Below, one piece after another: positions 24,858 through 32,981 of a stretch of 43,084 nt of DNA (its first letter is position 1; every line of letters starts with the position of its first letter). Under the pieces are notes generated by a model, which saw only the letters and a list, made by a program, of their open reading frames with translations, was not told where the DNA came from and ran no database searches. The DNA is from Terriglobia bacterium (lineage in GTDB: Bacteria > Acidobacteriota > Terriglobia > Terriglobales > Acidobacteriaceae). The stretch is taken from the NCBI GenBank assembly GCA_020073395.1, contig JAIQFF010000024.1:1-43084 (forward strand), in the 5' to 3' direction. The position numbers and the translations under genes are program-made.

Positions 24858-25048
24858 ACGTTTTTTAATGCTCGGCACGGTACGTGGAAAGCCGTGCCTG
24901 TAGCCACTTCCAGGCCGTGGCGACTGAAAGCAGCGACGCCAAACCTTTTGGCGTAGTCGAAACGGCAGAACCAAAAATCGCGCCTCTCCCAAGTAGTGAA
25001 CAACCTGGCTGAGCCACAGGTGTGTCGTCTCGTGCACGGAGGTGCAGT
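24858..25048 (+). promoter_or_regulatory. long structured 5' leader of the cytochrome gene (possible cis-acting RNA)
   Basis: Three consecutive stems are visible: GGCACGG/CCGTGCC (24874-24880 with 24892-24898), GCCAC/GTGGC (24903-24907 with 24917-24921) and a longer one made of CGACT/AGTCG (24921-24925 with 24955-24959) that encloses ACGCCAAA/TTTGGCGT (24936-24943 with 24947-24954). The last 70 nt before the Shine-Dalgarno sequence are less structured. I do not recognise a known riboswitch family; a GAAAGC...GCGACGC string is only loosely like the c-di-GMP-I core. The region has no ORF. Confidence 0.4.
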
Positions 25049-26389
25049 TTGAAACGAGTTAAATTGCTAGCAGTTGCTGGTCTCGCTTTGACCGTGATCT
25101 TGAACACGGGAACTATTGAGGCTCAGAAAGATCCTGGGCCGCGTGCGGGGGATGCAGCAGCCGGGGGAGTTTTGCCTGGGCTAAGTACAGAGCTGCAATC
25201 CTTTTTTAACGATGCCAGGAGCGACTTCATGGAAGTCGATTCTGTGAGCGGAACTATCTCCGGGGAAGAAGGATCGGGTTTGGGGCCGACCTTTAACGGG
25301 AACGGGTGTGCTCAATGTCACGCGTTCCCGGCCGTCGGCGGCAGCAGCCCGATCACGAATCCCCAGGTCGGATTGGCCGTCCTGGATGGAGCCAAGAATA
25401 CGGTTCCCTCCTTCATTACTACCGACGGCCCGGTGCGGGAAGCTCGATTTATCCGCAATCCTGACGGTTCGCTGGATGGCGGGGTCCATGGCCTATACAC
25501 GATCACGGGTCGAACGGATGCGGAGGGGTGCACGTTGGCCCAACCTAATTTCGCCCAGCAACTGGCCAATCGCAATGTGATCTTCCGTATCCCAACTCCA
25601 ACCTTTGGGCTTGGTCTGGTGGAAGCTACTCCGGACTCAACCCTGCAGGCCAACGTGGCCGCCAATCGGAAGATCAAGTCTCAGCTCGGTATTGGCGGCA
25701 TTCTCAACACCAGCGGCAACGACGGCACGGTTACGCGCTTCGGCTGGAAGGCGCAGAACAAGTCGCTGATGATCTTTGCCGGCGAAGCCTACAACGTCGA
25801 GCAGGGAGTATCGAATGAGGCCTTCGGCAACGAGCGCGCGGCGGTAGCAGGCTGCGTGTACAACGGATCGCCGGAAGATGCTACCAAGATGGATGACAAT
25901 GGCAGCCCTATGGGCACAGCAGCGGCATTGTCATCTGACTTGGTGAACTTCGCCGGCTTCATGCGGCTCTCCGCCCCGCCAACGCCGGCTGCCATGTCGT
26001 CCTCCGCAAAGAACGGAGCCAACCTGTTCAGCAGCGTGGGCTGCGCCTTGTGTCACACCACTACTCTGACGACCGGCATGTCGAAATTTGCCGGAATGTC
26101 GAACATTACCTATCATCCCCTCTCCGACTTCGCCCTCCACCACATGGGATCGCGCTTGTCGGACGGCATCAATCAGGGCGCGGCCGGTCCGGACCAGTTC
26201 CGCACCGCTCCGCTTTGGGGTATCGGCCAGCGCGTATTTTTCCTGCATGACGGCCGGACCTCGGACCTGCTGCAGGCTATCCAGGCCCATTCGTCGAATG
26301 GGTCAGAGGCCAACAACGTGGTTCGCAGATTCAATTCGCTCAGCCGCTCGCAGATGCAGGATGTGCTGAACTTCCTGCGTTCGTTGTAA
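25049..26389 (+). CDS. secreted dihaem c-type cytochrome, DHOR (di-haem oxidoreductase) family
   Basis: The 446-residue protein starts at TTG 25049, with a strong GGAGGTG (25038-25044) 6 nt before it; a GTG at 25022 lies upstream of that site and is unlikely. The signal peptide core LLAVAGLALTVILN is followed by a site near EAQ. Haem motif 1 is Cys87-x-x-Cys90-His91 (CAQCH) and motif 2 is Cys332-x-x-Cys335-His336 (CALCH). The C-terminal pattern FLHDGRTSDLLQAI and LNFLRSL is typical of this family, which is related to dihaem cytochrome c peroxidases. It is likely periplasmic and acts in electron transfer or peroxide reduction; the substrate is unknown. A structured leader precedes it and a secreted helical protein gene follows 39 nt on. 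Confidence 0.85.
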   Translation: MKRVKLLAVAGLALTVILNTGTIEAQKDPGPRAGDAAAGGVLPGLSTELQSFFNDARSDFMEVDSVSGTISGEEGSGLGPTFNGNGCAQCHAFPAVGGSSPITNPQVGLAVLDGAKNTVPSFITTDGPVREARFIRNPDGSLDGGVHGLYTITGRTDAEGCTLAQPNFAQQLANRNVIFRIPTPTFGLGLVEATPDSTLQANVAANRKIKSQLGIGGILNTSGNDGTVTRFGWKAQNKSLMIFAGEAYNVEQGVSNEAFGNERAAVAGCVYNGSPEDATKMDDNGSPMGTAAALSSDLVNFAGFMRLSAPPTPAAMSSSAKNGANLFSSVGCALCHTTTLTTGMSKFAGMSNITYHPLSDFALHHMGSRLSDGINQGAAGPDQFRTAPLWGIGQRVFFLHDGRTSDLLQAIQAHSSNGSEANNVVRRFNSLSRSQMQDVLNFLRSL

Positions 26390-26428
26390 AGTGACCGCTC
26401 GTTTATCCCCGGATCGCGGAGGGAGTTT

Positions 26429-27478
26429 GTGAAGCTCTCCGCGATCCGCTCCGTTTTTGGCCAGATGCTGATTCAGGCCAGCGTCGCATTGCTCATACTC
26501 CTGACACCCGCGTGGGCACAGGGAGAACCGTGTGTCCCGTCGCCCGCAATCCGCGTCCAGCTCGACAAGATCAAAGTGGTTGTCGCTGGTCCTTCAGACT
26601 TCGATCGCGGTCTGGCCCCGCTGCGTACTCTTCGCCAGCAGCATCCGAGTGATCTCTGGGTCAACGAACGCTATCAAGATGCGGTCCAACAATACGGAAT
26701 CGAAGGCCACCTGAGGAGACTGACCGAGGAATATCAGGTTCTCTCCATGCAGCACCCTGACGAGCTGACGTACAGCTATCTGTACGCGCGCAGCCTGATG
26801 GGGCGCAATACTGCTTCTGCAATCCAGCAAATGACGGAAATTATCGCCAATCATCCCGACTTTGCACCGGCACACCAGTCGCTGGCGGAGATCTATTCGT
26901 CTTCGGCCTTCCATGATGAGTCAAAGGAAAAGACCGAAAGAGAGCGCTTTCTGGCGTCCTGTCCGGAATCTTCTCTGCAGCAGCGCCGCACAGGGTTGCC
27001 CGATCCTAGTCCCCTGGTCGATGAGGCCGAGCACATGCTTGCCCAGAACGGCGACCCAGAGCGCGTTGCAGCCATGGCCGTGCAGGGGATTCGAGAAGAT
27101 GAATGGCGGCTGCAGCGTATCCGCCCATTCGACTGGTATAGCGTCGCGTACAAGCGTCAGGCCCAACGCGAACTCCAGGCCAAATATTGGAGAGTATGGA
27201 GCCTCCAGGTGCGTTGTGAGCGCCGTGCCGGGCGGCCGGAAAAAGCCGCCGAGTTGCTGGCGGTGATGGACCAGCGGACCGCGTCCCTGCGCTCTTCAGA
27301 CCCAGCCTATTGGGATGTCCTCAGCACGCTCGCCCGACTGTATGAAGAGGGAAGTCAGAAGGATATGGCAAATCGAAAGCTGGACTCAATGCAGGAGTTC
27401 CTGACCGCGCATCCCGATCCGACGCGAGCCGCTCAGCTGGCAGAATTGCGGGCGCTGAGCGAGAAAAGCGACCAGTGA
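26429..27478 (+). CDS. secreted helical-repeat (TPR-like) protein
   Basis: The 349-residue protein starts at GTG 26429 behind a GGAGGGAG site. A signal peptide (LIQASVALLILLTPAWAQ) is clear. The rest is made of amphipathic helices with TPR-like spacing (segments around HQSLAEIYSS and DVLSTLARLYEEG), ending in a Lys/Glu-rich tail. I do not recognise an enzyme; the fold suggests protein binding in the periplasm. It follows the cytochrome gene by 39 nt on the same strand, so the two may be co-transcribed. Confidence 0.7.
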   Translation: MKLSAIRSVFGQMLIQASVALLILLTPAWAQGEPCVPSPAIRVQLDKIKVVVAGPSDFDRGLAPLRTLRQQHPSDLWVNERYQDAVQQYGIEGHLRRLTEEYQVLSMQHPDELTYSYLYARSLMGRNTASAIQQMTEIIANHPDFAPAHQSLAEIYSSSAFHDESKEKTERERFLASCPESSLQQRRTGLPDPSPLVDEAEHMLAQNGDPERVAAMAVQGIREDEWRLQRIRPFDWYSVAYKRQAQRELQAKYWRVWSLQVRCERRAGRPEKAAELLAVMDQRTASLRSSDPAYWDVLSTLARLYEEGSQKDMANRKLDSMQEFLTAHPDPTRAAQLAELRALSEKSDQ

Positions 27479-27506
27479 CCTGGAGCTCCATGAATGGACC
27501 AAGACG

Positions 27507-27523
27507 GCGGAGCGTTGCTCCGC
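27507..27523. terminator. short hairpin between convergent genes
   Basis: GCGGAGC (27507-27513) and GCTCCGC (27517-27523) pair perfectly around a 3-nt loop, between the stops of the TPR-like gene and lysA. No T-run is present on either strand, so its role as a bidirectional terminator is only possible. Confidence 0.3.
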
Positions 27524-27568
27524 TGGACAGCCGAGGGTGGCCTCACTTAGGAAATAGACTGAGTGAAG

Positions 27569-28906
27569 TCAGCGCAACTGCGTCTCCGGCCGGAGCAAAT
27601 CATCCATGGTTTCCCGGCGCCGGATAAGCTTCACTGACTTGCCATCGACCAGCACTTCCGCCGGCCGGCGCCGCGTATTGTAGTTGGACGCCAGCGCCAT
27701 GCCGTAAGCTCCGGTATCCAGAATGGCCAGCAGATCGTCTTCGTTGACCACAGGCAGCTCGCGTCCGCGCGCGAAAAAATCACCGCTCTCGCAGATGGGA
27801 CCGACCACATCCACCGTTTCGTGGCGTGCTGAGTTCACATCCAAATACGCCGGAATGATCTCGTGATACGCGTCATAAAGGGAAGGCCGAAGCAGATCAT
27901 TCATCGCTGCATCTACCACCAGAAACTGTTTAGGGCCATTCGTCTTCCGGTACAACACTCGGGTCAGCAGAACGCCCGCCGGCCCAACGATGGAGCGGCC
28001 CGGTTCGAGCAAAAGGTGCACCTTCAATCCCCGTAAGGGACGCAGCAGCGCGGCCGCGTATTCGGCGGCCTGTTCGGCGAATCCGGCCGGAGATGCATCC
28101 TGGTAGTCGATGCCGAGACCGCCTCCGGCGTCCACGTATTCGATGCGATGGCCGTCGCCTTGCAGCACGCGCACCAGTTCGGCTACGCGTTCCATGGCCA
28201 GGGCAAAGGGCTGCACGTCGGTGATCTGGGAGCCAATGTGGACGCTCACGCCCGCAATGCGGAGATACTTTGTCCCCGAAGCTTGGGCATATAACTTTCT
28301 GGCCTTGCCGATGGGAATGCCGAACTTGTGCTGCTGCAGACCGGTCGAGATATAAGGGTGTGTGTTGGCGGGAACGTCTGGGTTTACGCGCAGCGCGATC
28401 CGTGCCTTCTCCCGGGTGCGGGCGGCACACTCGGCTAAGCGCCAGAGCTCGGCCTCGCTTTCCACGTTGAAGAGCATTACACCGGTTTCGAGCGCGGCCA
28501 GCATCTCCTGGGCGGTCTTGCCCACGCCGGAGAACACAACTTTCTTCGAGGCGCGCCGGTCCACGCGCAGGACGCGTTCCAGCTCTCCGCCCGAAACCAC
28601 ATCGAAGCCACATCCTATTCCCGCCAGCAGGCGAAGAACGCCCAGACTGGAATTTGCCTTTACGGAATAGCAGACAGTGTGGGGAACTTTGCGGAAAGCA
28701 TGATCGAAGCTGGCCATGCGTTCGCGGATGGTCGAGGCCGAGTAAACGTAAAGCGGAGTTCCAAAACGCTCCGCCAAGCGCTCCAAAGCGACCTCGTCAC
28801 ACTGCAGAGCAGATCCGACCGGACGGCGACGAAGAAATCCCTTCCGCACTTCGCGATAGGAAAAGGCCGGGGGACGGCCCGAGCTCCGGTTTGCGGTGCG
28901 GTTCAC
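27569..28906 (-). CDS. lysA: diaminopimelate decarboxylase
   Basis: The 445-residue PLP enzyme makes lysine from meso-diaminopimelate. The frame is open to 29017, but the GTG at 28906 overlaps the stop of the upstream gene by 4 nt (GTGA) and fits the family start best. Signatures in order are GTPLYVYSAS (N-terminal strand), YSVKANSSLGVLRLL with the PLP-binding Lys, VHIGSQI, YVDAGGGLGIDY and EPGRSIVGPAG for phosphate binding, and the ICESGDFFARGR segment with its active-site Cys. It completes the lysine branch opened by lysC. Coupling to a signalling phosphatase gene is unusual. Confidence 0.94.
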   Translation of the reverse strand: MNRTANRSSGRPPAFSYREVRKGFLRRRPVGSALQCDEVALERLAERFGTPLYVYSASTIRERMASFDHAFRKVPHTVCYSVKANSSLGVLRLLAGIGCGFDVVSGGELERVLRVDRRASKKVVFSGVGKTAQEMLAALETGVMLFNVESEAELWRLAECAARTREKARIALRVNPDVPANTHPYISTGLQQHKFGIPIGKARKLYAQASGTKYLRIAGVSVHIGSQITDVQPFALAMERVAELVRVLQGDGHRIEYVDAGGGLGIDYQDASPAGFAEQAAEYAAALLRPLRGLKVHLLLEPGRSIVGPAGVLLTRVLYRKTNGPKQFLVVDAAMNDLLRPSLYDAYHEIIPAYLDVNSARHETVDVVGPICESGDFFARGRELPVVNEDDLLAILDTGAYGMALASNYNTRRRPAEVLVDGKSVKLIRRRETMDDLLRPETQLR

Positions 28907-30687
28907 TTGCGCTTGGGCTCGTCTTTCACCTTGATGGCAACCACGGTCTCGTCGTCGAAAGCCTCTTCCCCGGCGGCATGTTCGGTCACTGCCTTGAACA
29001 AGGACTTGACCACGCAATCGGCGGAAATGTCGGCGCAGCCCGCGACAATGGCTTCGGTTCGGGTGCGTCCAAACATATCACCGGCCCGGTTGCGGGCATC
29101 CAGAATGCCGTCGCTGAAAAACACGAACATGTCGCCGGGCTTGGCTTTAAAGGTAAATTCGTCGTACTCGGCATCGTCAAACAGGCCGAGCGGCAGGCCG
29201 GTGGCTTCGATGACTTCAATCTTGCCGTCATGGACGTACAAGGGACGCGGCAGCCCGGAATTGGCGATCTTCACCGAACGGTTGCGATCGTCCCACACCG
29301 CATAAATCAGCGAGACGAACTGGCCCTCAATGCGCCGCTCCCCCAGAGAAAAATTGACTGCGCGCAGCATCTCCGCCGGCCCCGGCTCGATGGGAGCGTG
29401 CGACCGCAGGATGCCGCTGACCAGCGCCGCATAAATCGCCGCCGGGGCCCCTTTGCCGCTGACGTCTCCGATCACCATTCCCAGGTGGTCGAGTGAGTAA
29501 TTGACAAAGTCGTACAGGTCGCCGCCGATGGCGCGGGCCGGCGCAAACTTGGCGGAGACCTCCAGATTTGCCAGCTTGGGCAGGGATTGCGGCAGCAAAC
29601 GAAACTGTAATTCACGGGCCAGCGCCAGGTCGCGTTCCAAACGCTTCTCCTGGCGGGCGATTTCTTCATAGAGCCTGGCGTTTTCAATCGCAATCGCAAC
29701 CTGGGCCGCCAGCGTCGTGACCGTGCGTTTATGGTCGTCAGTAAAGAATCCGCGCTTGGTATGCTCCAGGTCCAGCACACCGATGACATTGTCTTTGTAA
29801 ATCAAGGGCACCGCCAGTTCCGAGCGAGTCTCCGGATTTAGCAGGATGTATCGCGGATCTTTGCTGACGTCGGGTACGAGAACGGCTTGCCGATGGCGCG
29901 CGGCATAGCCCACGAGGCCGTCGCCCAGCGGCACGTCGTGCTTAAGCTGAATGTTTTCCTGGAAGCGCAGGGAAAACCGGTGCTGTAGTTTTTCGCCGGC
30001 GGCGTCCACCAGCAGGATGCTGAACATCTGGTAATCGATCAGGCGGCTGAGCAGTTCAGCAATGCGCTTGAGCAATTCATCCACGTTGAGAATGGAGGTG
30101 AGTTCGCGCGCGATCTCGTTCAGCAAAACCAGGGTGCGGGCCTGGCGCGTGGTGCGGGTGTGCAGCCGGGCATTCTCGATTCCCACCGCCATACGCGAGC
30201 CGATCAGGGTCAACAGGCGTTTGTGTTCTTCGGTGAAGCGGCCGATCTCGTGCGTTTCCAGATTCAGCACTCCGATGACCCGATTCTTCACGATTAGCGG
30301 AATGGCCAGCTCCGAGCGCACGTTGGGGGCGGCGGAGATGTATTCCGGATGCTTGGACACGTCGTCCACCAGGATGGCCTCGCGCCGCTGCGCTGCCAGT
30401 CCGGTGACGCCCTCGCCAATCTTGATCTTGACCCGCTCGGCGACTTCGCGGGCATATCCCACCTGGAAGCGGATTCGCAGCTCCTGTGTCTTCTCATTCA
30501 CCAGCAGGATGGCGAAGATTTCGTAGTCGATGACTCGGCGCACCAGTTCCGCGACGCGGCGCAACGTGGTGTCCAGGTCCAGGGTGGTGTTGACGACGTC
30601 CGCCACCTCAAGCAGCAGCGGCTCGACTTTCAACTGATCGGATTGGGTCACAGCGGTATCCACGGATTCCGTTTCCACGAAGTTCAA
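28903..30687 (-). CDS. GAF-GAF-PP2C (SpoIIE/RsbU-type) serine phosphatase
   Basis: The 594-residue protein has two GAF sensor domains (about 27-175 and 190-345), a short helical linker with EKRLERDLALARELQFRLL and a PP2C-type SpoIIE domain (about 365-590). Metal and catalytic motifs are present: IGGDLYDF, GDVSGKGAPAA, FFSDGILDARN and DDETVVAIKV. Such proteins dephosphorylate anti-anti-sigma factors in partner-switch pathways or act on c-di-GMP-linked targets; no partner kinase is in the window. It is probably cytosolic, as no membrane segment is seen. The start is TTG 30687; a GTG at 30678 has TATCAT 8 nt upstream and is an alternative. The stop is coupled to lysA. Confidence 0.85.
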   Translation of the reverse strand: MNFVETESVDTAVTQSDQLKVEPLLLEVADVVNTTLDLDTTLRRVAELVRRVIDYEIFAILLVNEKTQELRIRFQVGYAREVAERVKIKIGEGVTGLAAQRREAILVDDVSKHPEYISAAPNVRSELAIPLIVKNRVIGVLNLETHEIGRFTEEHKRLLTLIGSRMAVGIENARLHTRTTRQARTLVLLNEIARELTSILNVDELLKRIAELLSRLIDYQMFSILLVDAAGEKLQHRFSLRFQENIQLKHDVPLGDGLVGYAARHRQAVLVPDVSKDPRYILLNPETRSELAVPLIYKDNVIGVLDLEHTKRGFFTDDHKRTVTTLAAQVAIAIENARLYEEIARQEKRLERDLALARELQFRLLPQSLPKLANLEVSAKFAPARAIGGDLYDFVNYSLDHLGMVIGDVSGKGAPAAIYAALVSGILRSHAPIEPGPAEMLRAVNFSLGERRIEGQFVSLIYAVWDDRNRSVKIANSGLPRPLYVHDGKIEVIEATGLPLGLFDDAEYDEFTFKAKPGDMFVFFSDGILDARNRAGDMFGRTRTEAIVAGCADISADCVVKSLFKAVTEHAAGEEAFDDETVVAIKVKDEPKRK

Positions 30688-30805
30688 TGATAACAGCCAA
30701 GCTGTTGTGAATCGGGTTCAGCCGAACCTGCTCGAACAACTTGTCAAATGCCCTGGTACGAAAGCGTAAGCTCGCGTGTTGTGGCTCGCGTGGTCTTTGC
30801 GACTG

Positions 30806-30838
30806 ATTTAGCACGAGCGGGGCGCTCGCGCCCACACT
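30806..30838. repeat. single arm of the GAGCG repeat family
   Basis: The segment AGCACGAGCGGGGCGCTCGC and following bases (30812-30838) is the reverse complement of the left arm at 12994-13021 with a few changes. Both copies are also preceded by TGATTTAG. It has no second arm here and lies between the phosphatase gene start and the hpt stop. Confidence 0.6.
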
Positions 30839-30854
30839 TTGTCCCCGCGAGCAA

Positions 30855-31409
30855 TCATCCTTCCCGCGGCACGATGCAAATGTCTGGAAGGTTGCGGTAC
30901 TTCTCGGCATAGTCCAGGCCGTAGCCGACCACGAACTCGTCTGGAATGCTGAAACCCACGTAGTCTGCCTGGATAGGTTGCTTTCTGCGCGACGGCTTGT
31001 CCAACAACGCGGCAATGCGAAGAGACTTCGGCTGACGCGCCATCAGCAGCTTCTTCAGGTAAGTCAAGGTGAGCCCGGTATCGAGAATGTCTTCGACCAG
31101 AATCACGTTCTTTCCGATCATGGACTGATCCATGTCCTTGGTCAGCCGGACTTCGCCGGTTGAGTCCCATCCTGATTTCAGCTCCTGGGCAGGGGTCGGC
31201 CGATTGCCATAGCTGGAAACGCCGATAAAATCGAAGGTGGAATCGATCCGCAACTCGCGGGACAAATCGCTGAGAAAGATGGCGGCGCCCTTCAACACGC
31301 CCAGGAGGATTACGGACTGACCGGCGTAGTCCCGATTGATGTCAGCGCCCATCTCAGCGACACGTTGGGCGATCTTTTCGCGCGGAATGAGGACTTTCAG
31401 CTCAGTCAT
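30855..31409 (-). CDS. hpt: hypoxanthine phosphoribosyltransferase
   Basis: The 184-residue enzyme salvages hypoxanthine (and guanine) with PRPP. The PRPP-binding loop VILVEDILDTGLTLTYL (about residues 100-116), the early LGVLKGAAIFLSDL flexible loop and the C-terminal VGYGLDYAEKYRNLP are classic. ATG 31409 is preceded by TAATAT at 8 nt, again suggesting a very short leader. The neighbours tilS or ftsH often found with hpt are absent. Confidence 0.93.
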   Translation of the reverse strand: MTELKVLIPREKIAQRVAEMGADINRDYAGQSVILLGVLKGAAIFLSDLSRELRIDSTFDFIGVSSYGNRPTPAQELKSGWDSTGEVRLTKDMDQSMIGKNVILVEDILDTGLTLTYLKKLLMARQPKSLRIAALLDKPSRRKQPIQADYVGFSIPDEFVVGYGLDYAEKYRNLPDICIVPREG

Positions 31410-31433
31410 GGCGATTCATATTAAACTAAAGCT

Positions 31434-31516
31434 CTTGGCAATTGGCACTTGGCGATTGGCCAACGCTCTTGCTGCGTTCGTTGGGGGCTTGGAAGGGCCA
31501 AGTGCTAATTGCCTAG
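31434..31516. repeat. 83-bp inverted repeat in the hpt/hydrolase divergent region
   Basis: The arms CTTGGCAATTGGCACTTGG (31434-31452) and CCAAGTGCTAATTGCCTAG (31498-31516) match as inverted copies at 17 of 19 positions. No ORF is inside. It is a further repeat family, distinct from the others. Confidence 0.65.
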
Positions 31517-31545
31517 CTAAGCGCTAGCTTACCGAAGGCCCGGAA

Positions 31546-32247
31546 ATGAACTTGAACGGAATCAACCTTACCTGGCTCGGCCACGAGACGTTTCGCATTG
31601 AAACTCCGGCGGGCAAGCGCCTCATCGTGGACCCATGGGTCATGGGCAATCCCGCCTGTCCGGCGAAGGAGAAGGACATCAGGAAAGTGGACGTCATGCT
31701 TTGCACCCACGGACACTTCGACCATATCGGCGATGCGGTTGAAATCGGCAAGAAGCACAATCCGCTGGTGGTGGCGATTCCCGAACTTGCCCACTGGCTG
31801 GAAAAGAAGGGCGTAAAGCAGGTTTCGAGCATGAACAAGGGCGGCACTCAGACCGTCGGTGACATCAAGGTCACCATGGTGCACGCCGACCACTCTTGTG
31901 GAATTACGGACGGCGACCAGATCGTTTACGGCGGCGAAGCCTGTGGCTACGTGATCGAGTTTTCGAATGGCGTGAAGATCTACCACGCAGGCGATACCAA
32001 CGTTTTCGGCGACATGGCCATCATTCACGACCTCTATGCGCCGCAGATTGCCATGATTCCTATCGGCGACCACTACACCATGTCGCCTCGCGAAGCCGCC
32101 TATGCCTGCAACCTGCTCAAGCCGAAGACGGTCATCCCCATGCACTTTGGAACTTTTCCGGTCCTTACGGGCCGACCTGGCGATTTGCAGAAACTGCTGC
32201 CGGGCGTGGAGATAATAGAGATGACGCCGGGTATAACGCTGTCATAA
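31546..32247 (+). CDS. metallo-beta-lactamase-fold metal-dependent hydrolase, UPF0173 type
   Basis: The 233-residue protein carries the HxHxDH metal motif in CTHGHFDHIGD (about residues 53-63), with further ligands in VHADHSCG and a late MHFGTFPVL. It starts LTWLGHETFRIETPAGKRLI as the family does. The UPF0173 group is common in bacteria and has no settled substrate. The length is as expected. It ends 12 nt before the methyltransferase gene, so the two form a likely operon. Confidence 0.88.
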   Translation: MNLNGINLTWLGHETFRIETPAGKRLIVDPWVMGNPACPAKEKDIRKVDVMLCTHGHFDHIGDAVEIGKKHNPLVVAIPELAHWLEKKGVKQVSSMNKGGTQTVGDIKVTMVHADHSCGITDGDQIVYGGEACGYVIEFSNGVKIYHAGDTNVFGDMAIIHDLYAPQIAMIPIGDHYTMSPREAAYACNLLKPKTVIPMHFGTFPVLTGRPGDLQKLLPGVEIIEMTPGITLS

Positions 32248-32259
32248 AGGAGAAAGTGC

Positions 32260-32928
32260 TTGCCAGCACAAACCGATATCAATGCTGCCTGGCGCATGGG
32301 CGGAATCACCGCCGGCGCCGTCGAAGACTACATCTACTCTCTGCTGCCTCCCCGCGACGAGGTATTGACCGAGATCGAAACCGAGGCTGCCAAGAGGAAA
32401 ATCCCCATCGTCGGCCCGGCCGTGGGCCGCATCTTGTATCAACTGGCCGCAATGATCAACGCCAAGACAGTGTTCGAGCTGGGCTCGGCCGTCGGTTACT
32501 CCACCATCTGGTGGGCCCGTGCTGTGGGCGAAGGCGGCCGCGTGGTCTACACTGACGGGGACCGCAAGAAAGCTGACGAGGCCCGAGGATATTTCGACCG
32601 CGCCGGAGTCACCAAACAAATCACTCTCAAGACAGGTGACGCCCTCGAGCTTCTATCCGAAGAGAAACAGCAGTTCGACATCATTTTCAACGACGTGGAC
32701 AAAGAAGACTATCCGCGCGTCTTTAAGCTAGTCCTGCCACGCCTGCGCAAAGGCGGCCTGTTCGTCACCGATAACGTTTTGTGGAGCGGAAAAGTGGCGC
32801 AGAGCAATCCGTCCGAGGCTTCGACGAAGGCGATCCTTGAGTTCAACCGCCTACTCTACGGCTCGAAGGATTTCTTTACCACGATCCTGCCCATTCGTGA
32901 CGGAGTTGCGGTGGCTATAAAAAAGTAG
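32260..32928 (+). CDS. class I SAM-dependent O-methyltransferase (family 3)
   Basis: The 222-residue protein starts at TTG 32260 behind AAGGAG (32247-32252). VFELGSAVGYSTIWWA (about residues 67-82) is the SAM-binding motif I, with DGDRKKADEAR after it, NDVDKEDYP (Asp ligands) and a late VTDNVLWSGKV that matches the catechol/caffeoyl-CoA O-methyltransferase pattern. The methyl acceptor is unknown. It follows the hydrolase gene closely and is convergent with bshB1, 53 nt away, where a degenerate CTCAGTT repeat lies. Confidence 0.85.
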   Translation: MPAQTDINAAWRMGGITAGAVEDYIYSLLPPRDEVLTEIETEAAKRKIPIVGPAVGRILYQLAAMINAKTVFELGSAVGYSTIWWARAVGEGGRVVYTDGDRKKADEARGYFDRAGVTKQITLKTGDALELLSEEKQQFDIIFNDVDKEDYPRVFKLVLPRLRKGGLFVTDNVLWSGKVAQSNPSEASTKAILEFNRLLYGSKDFFTTILPIRDGVAVAIKK

Positions 32929-32981
32929 GAGGGCGGAAACAAACCAGTTTTCAGTTAGAAGTTCTCGGTTCTCAGTTGTCC

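Noticed and set aside
24858..25048. c-di-GMP-I (GEMM) riboswitch in the cytochrome leader
   Set aside because: Only a short GAAAGC...GCGACGC string is similar. The conserved GCAAA core and tetraloop receptor of that family are not found.
28907..29017. N-terminal extension of lysA
   Set aside because: The added residues are Arg-rich and derive from the antiphase of the phosphatase 3' end; the GTGA overlap at 28906 is a better start.
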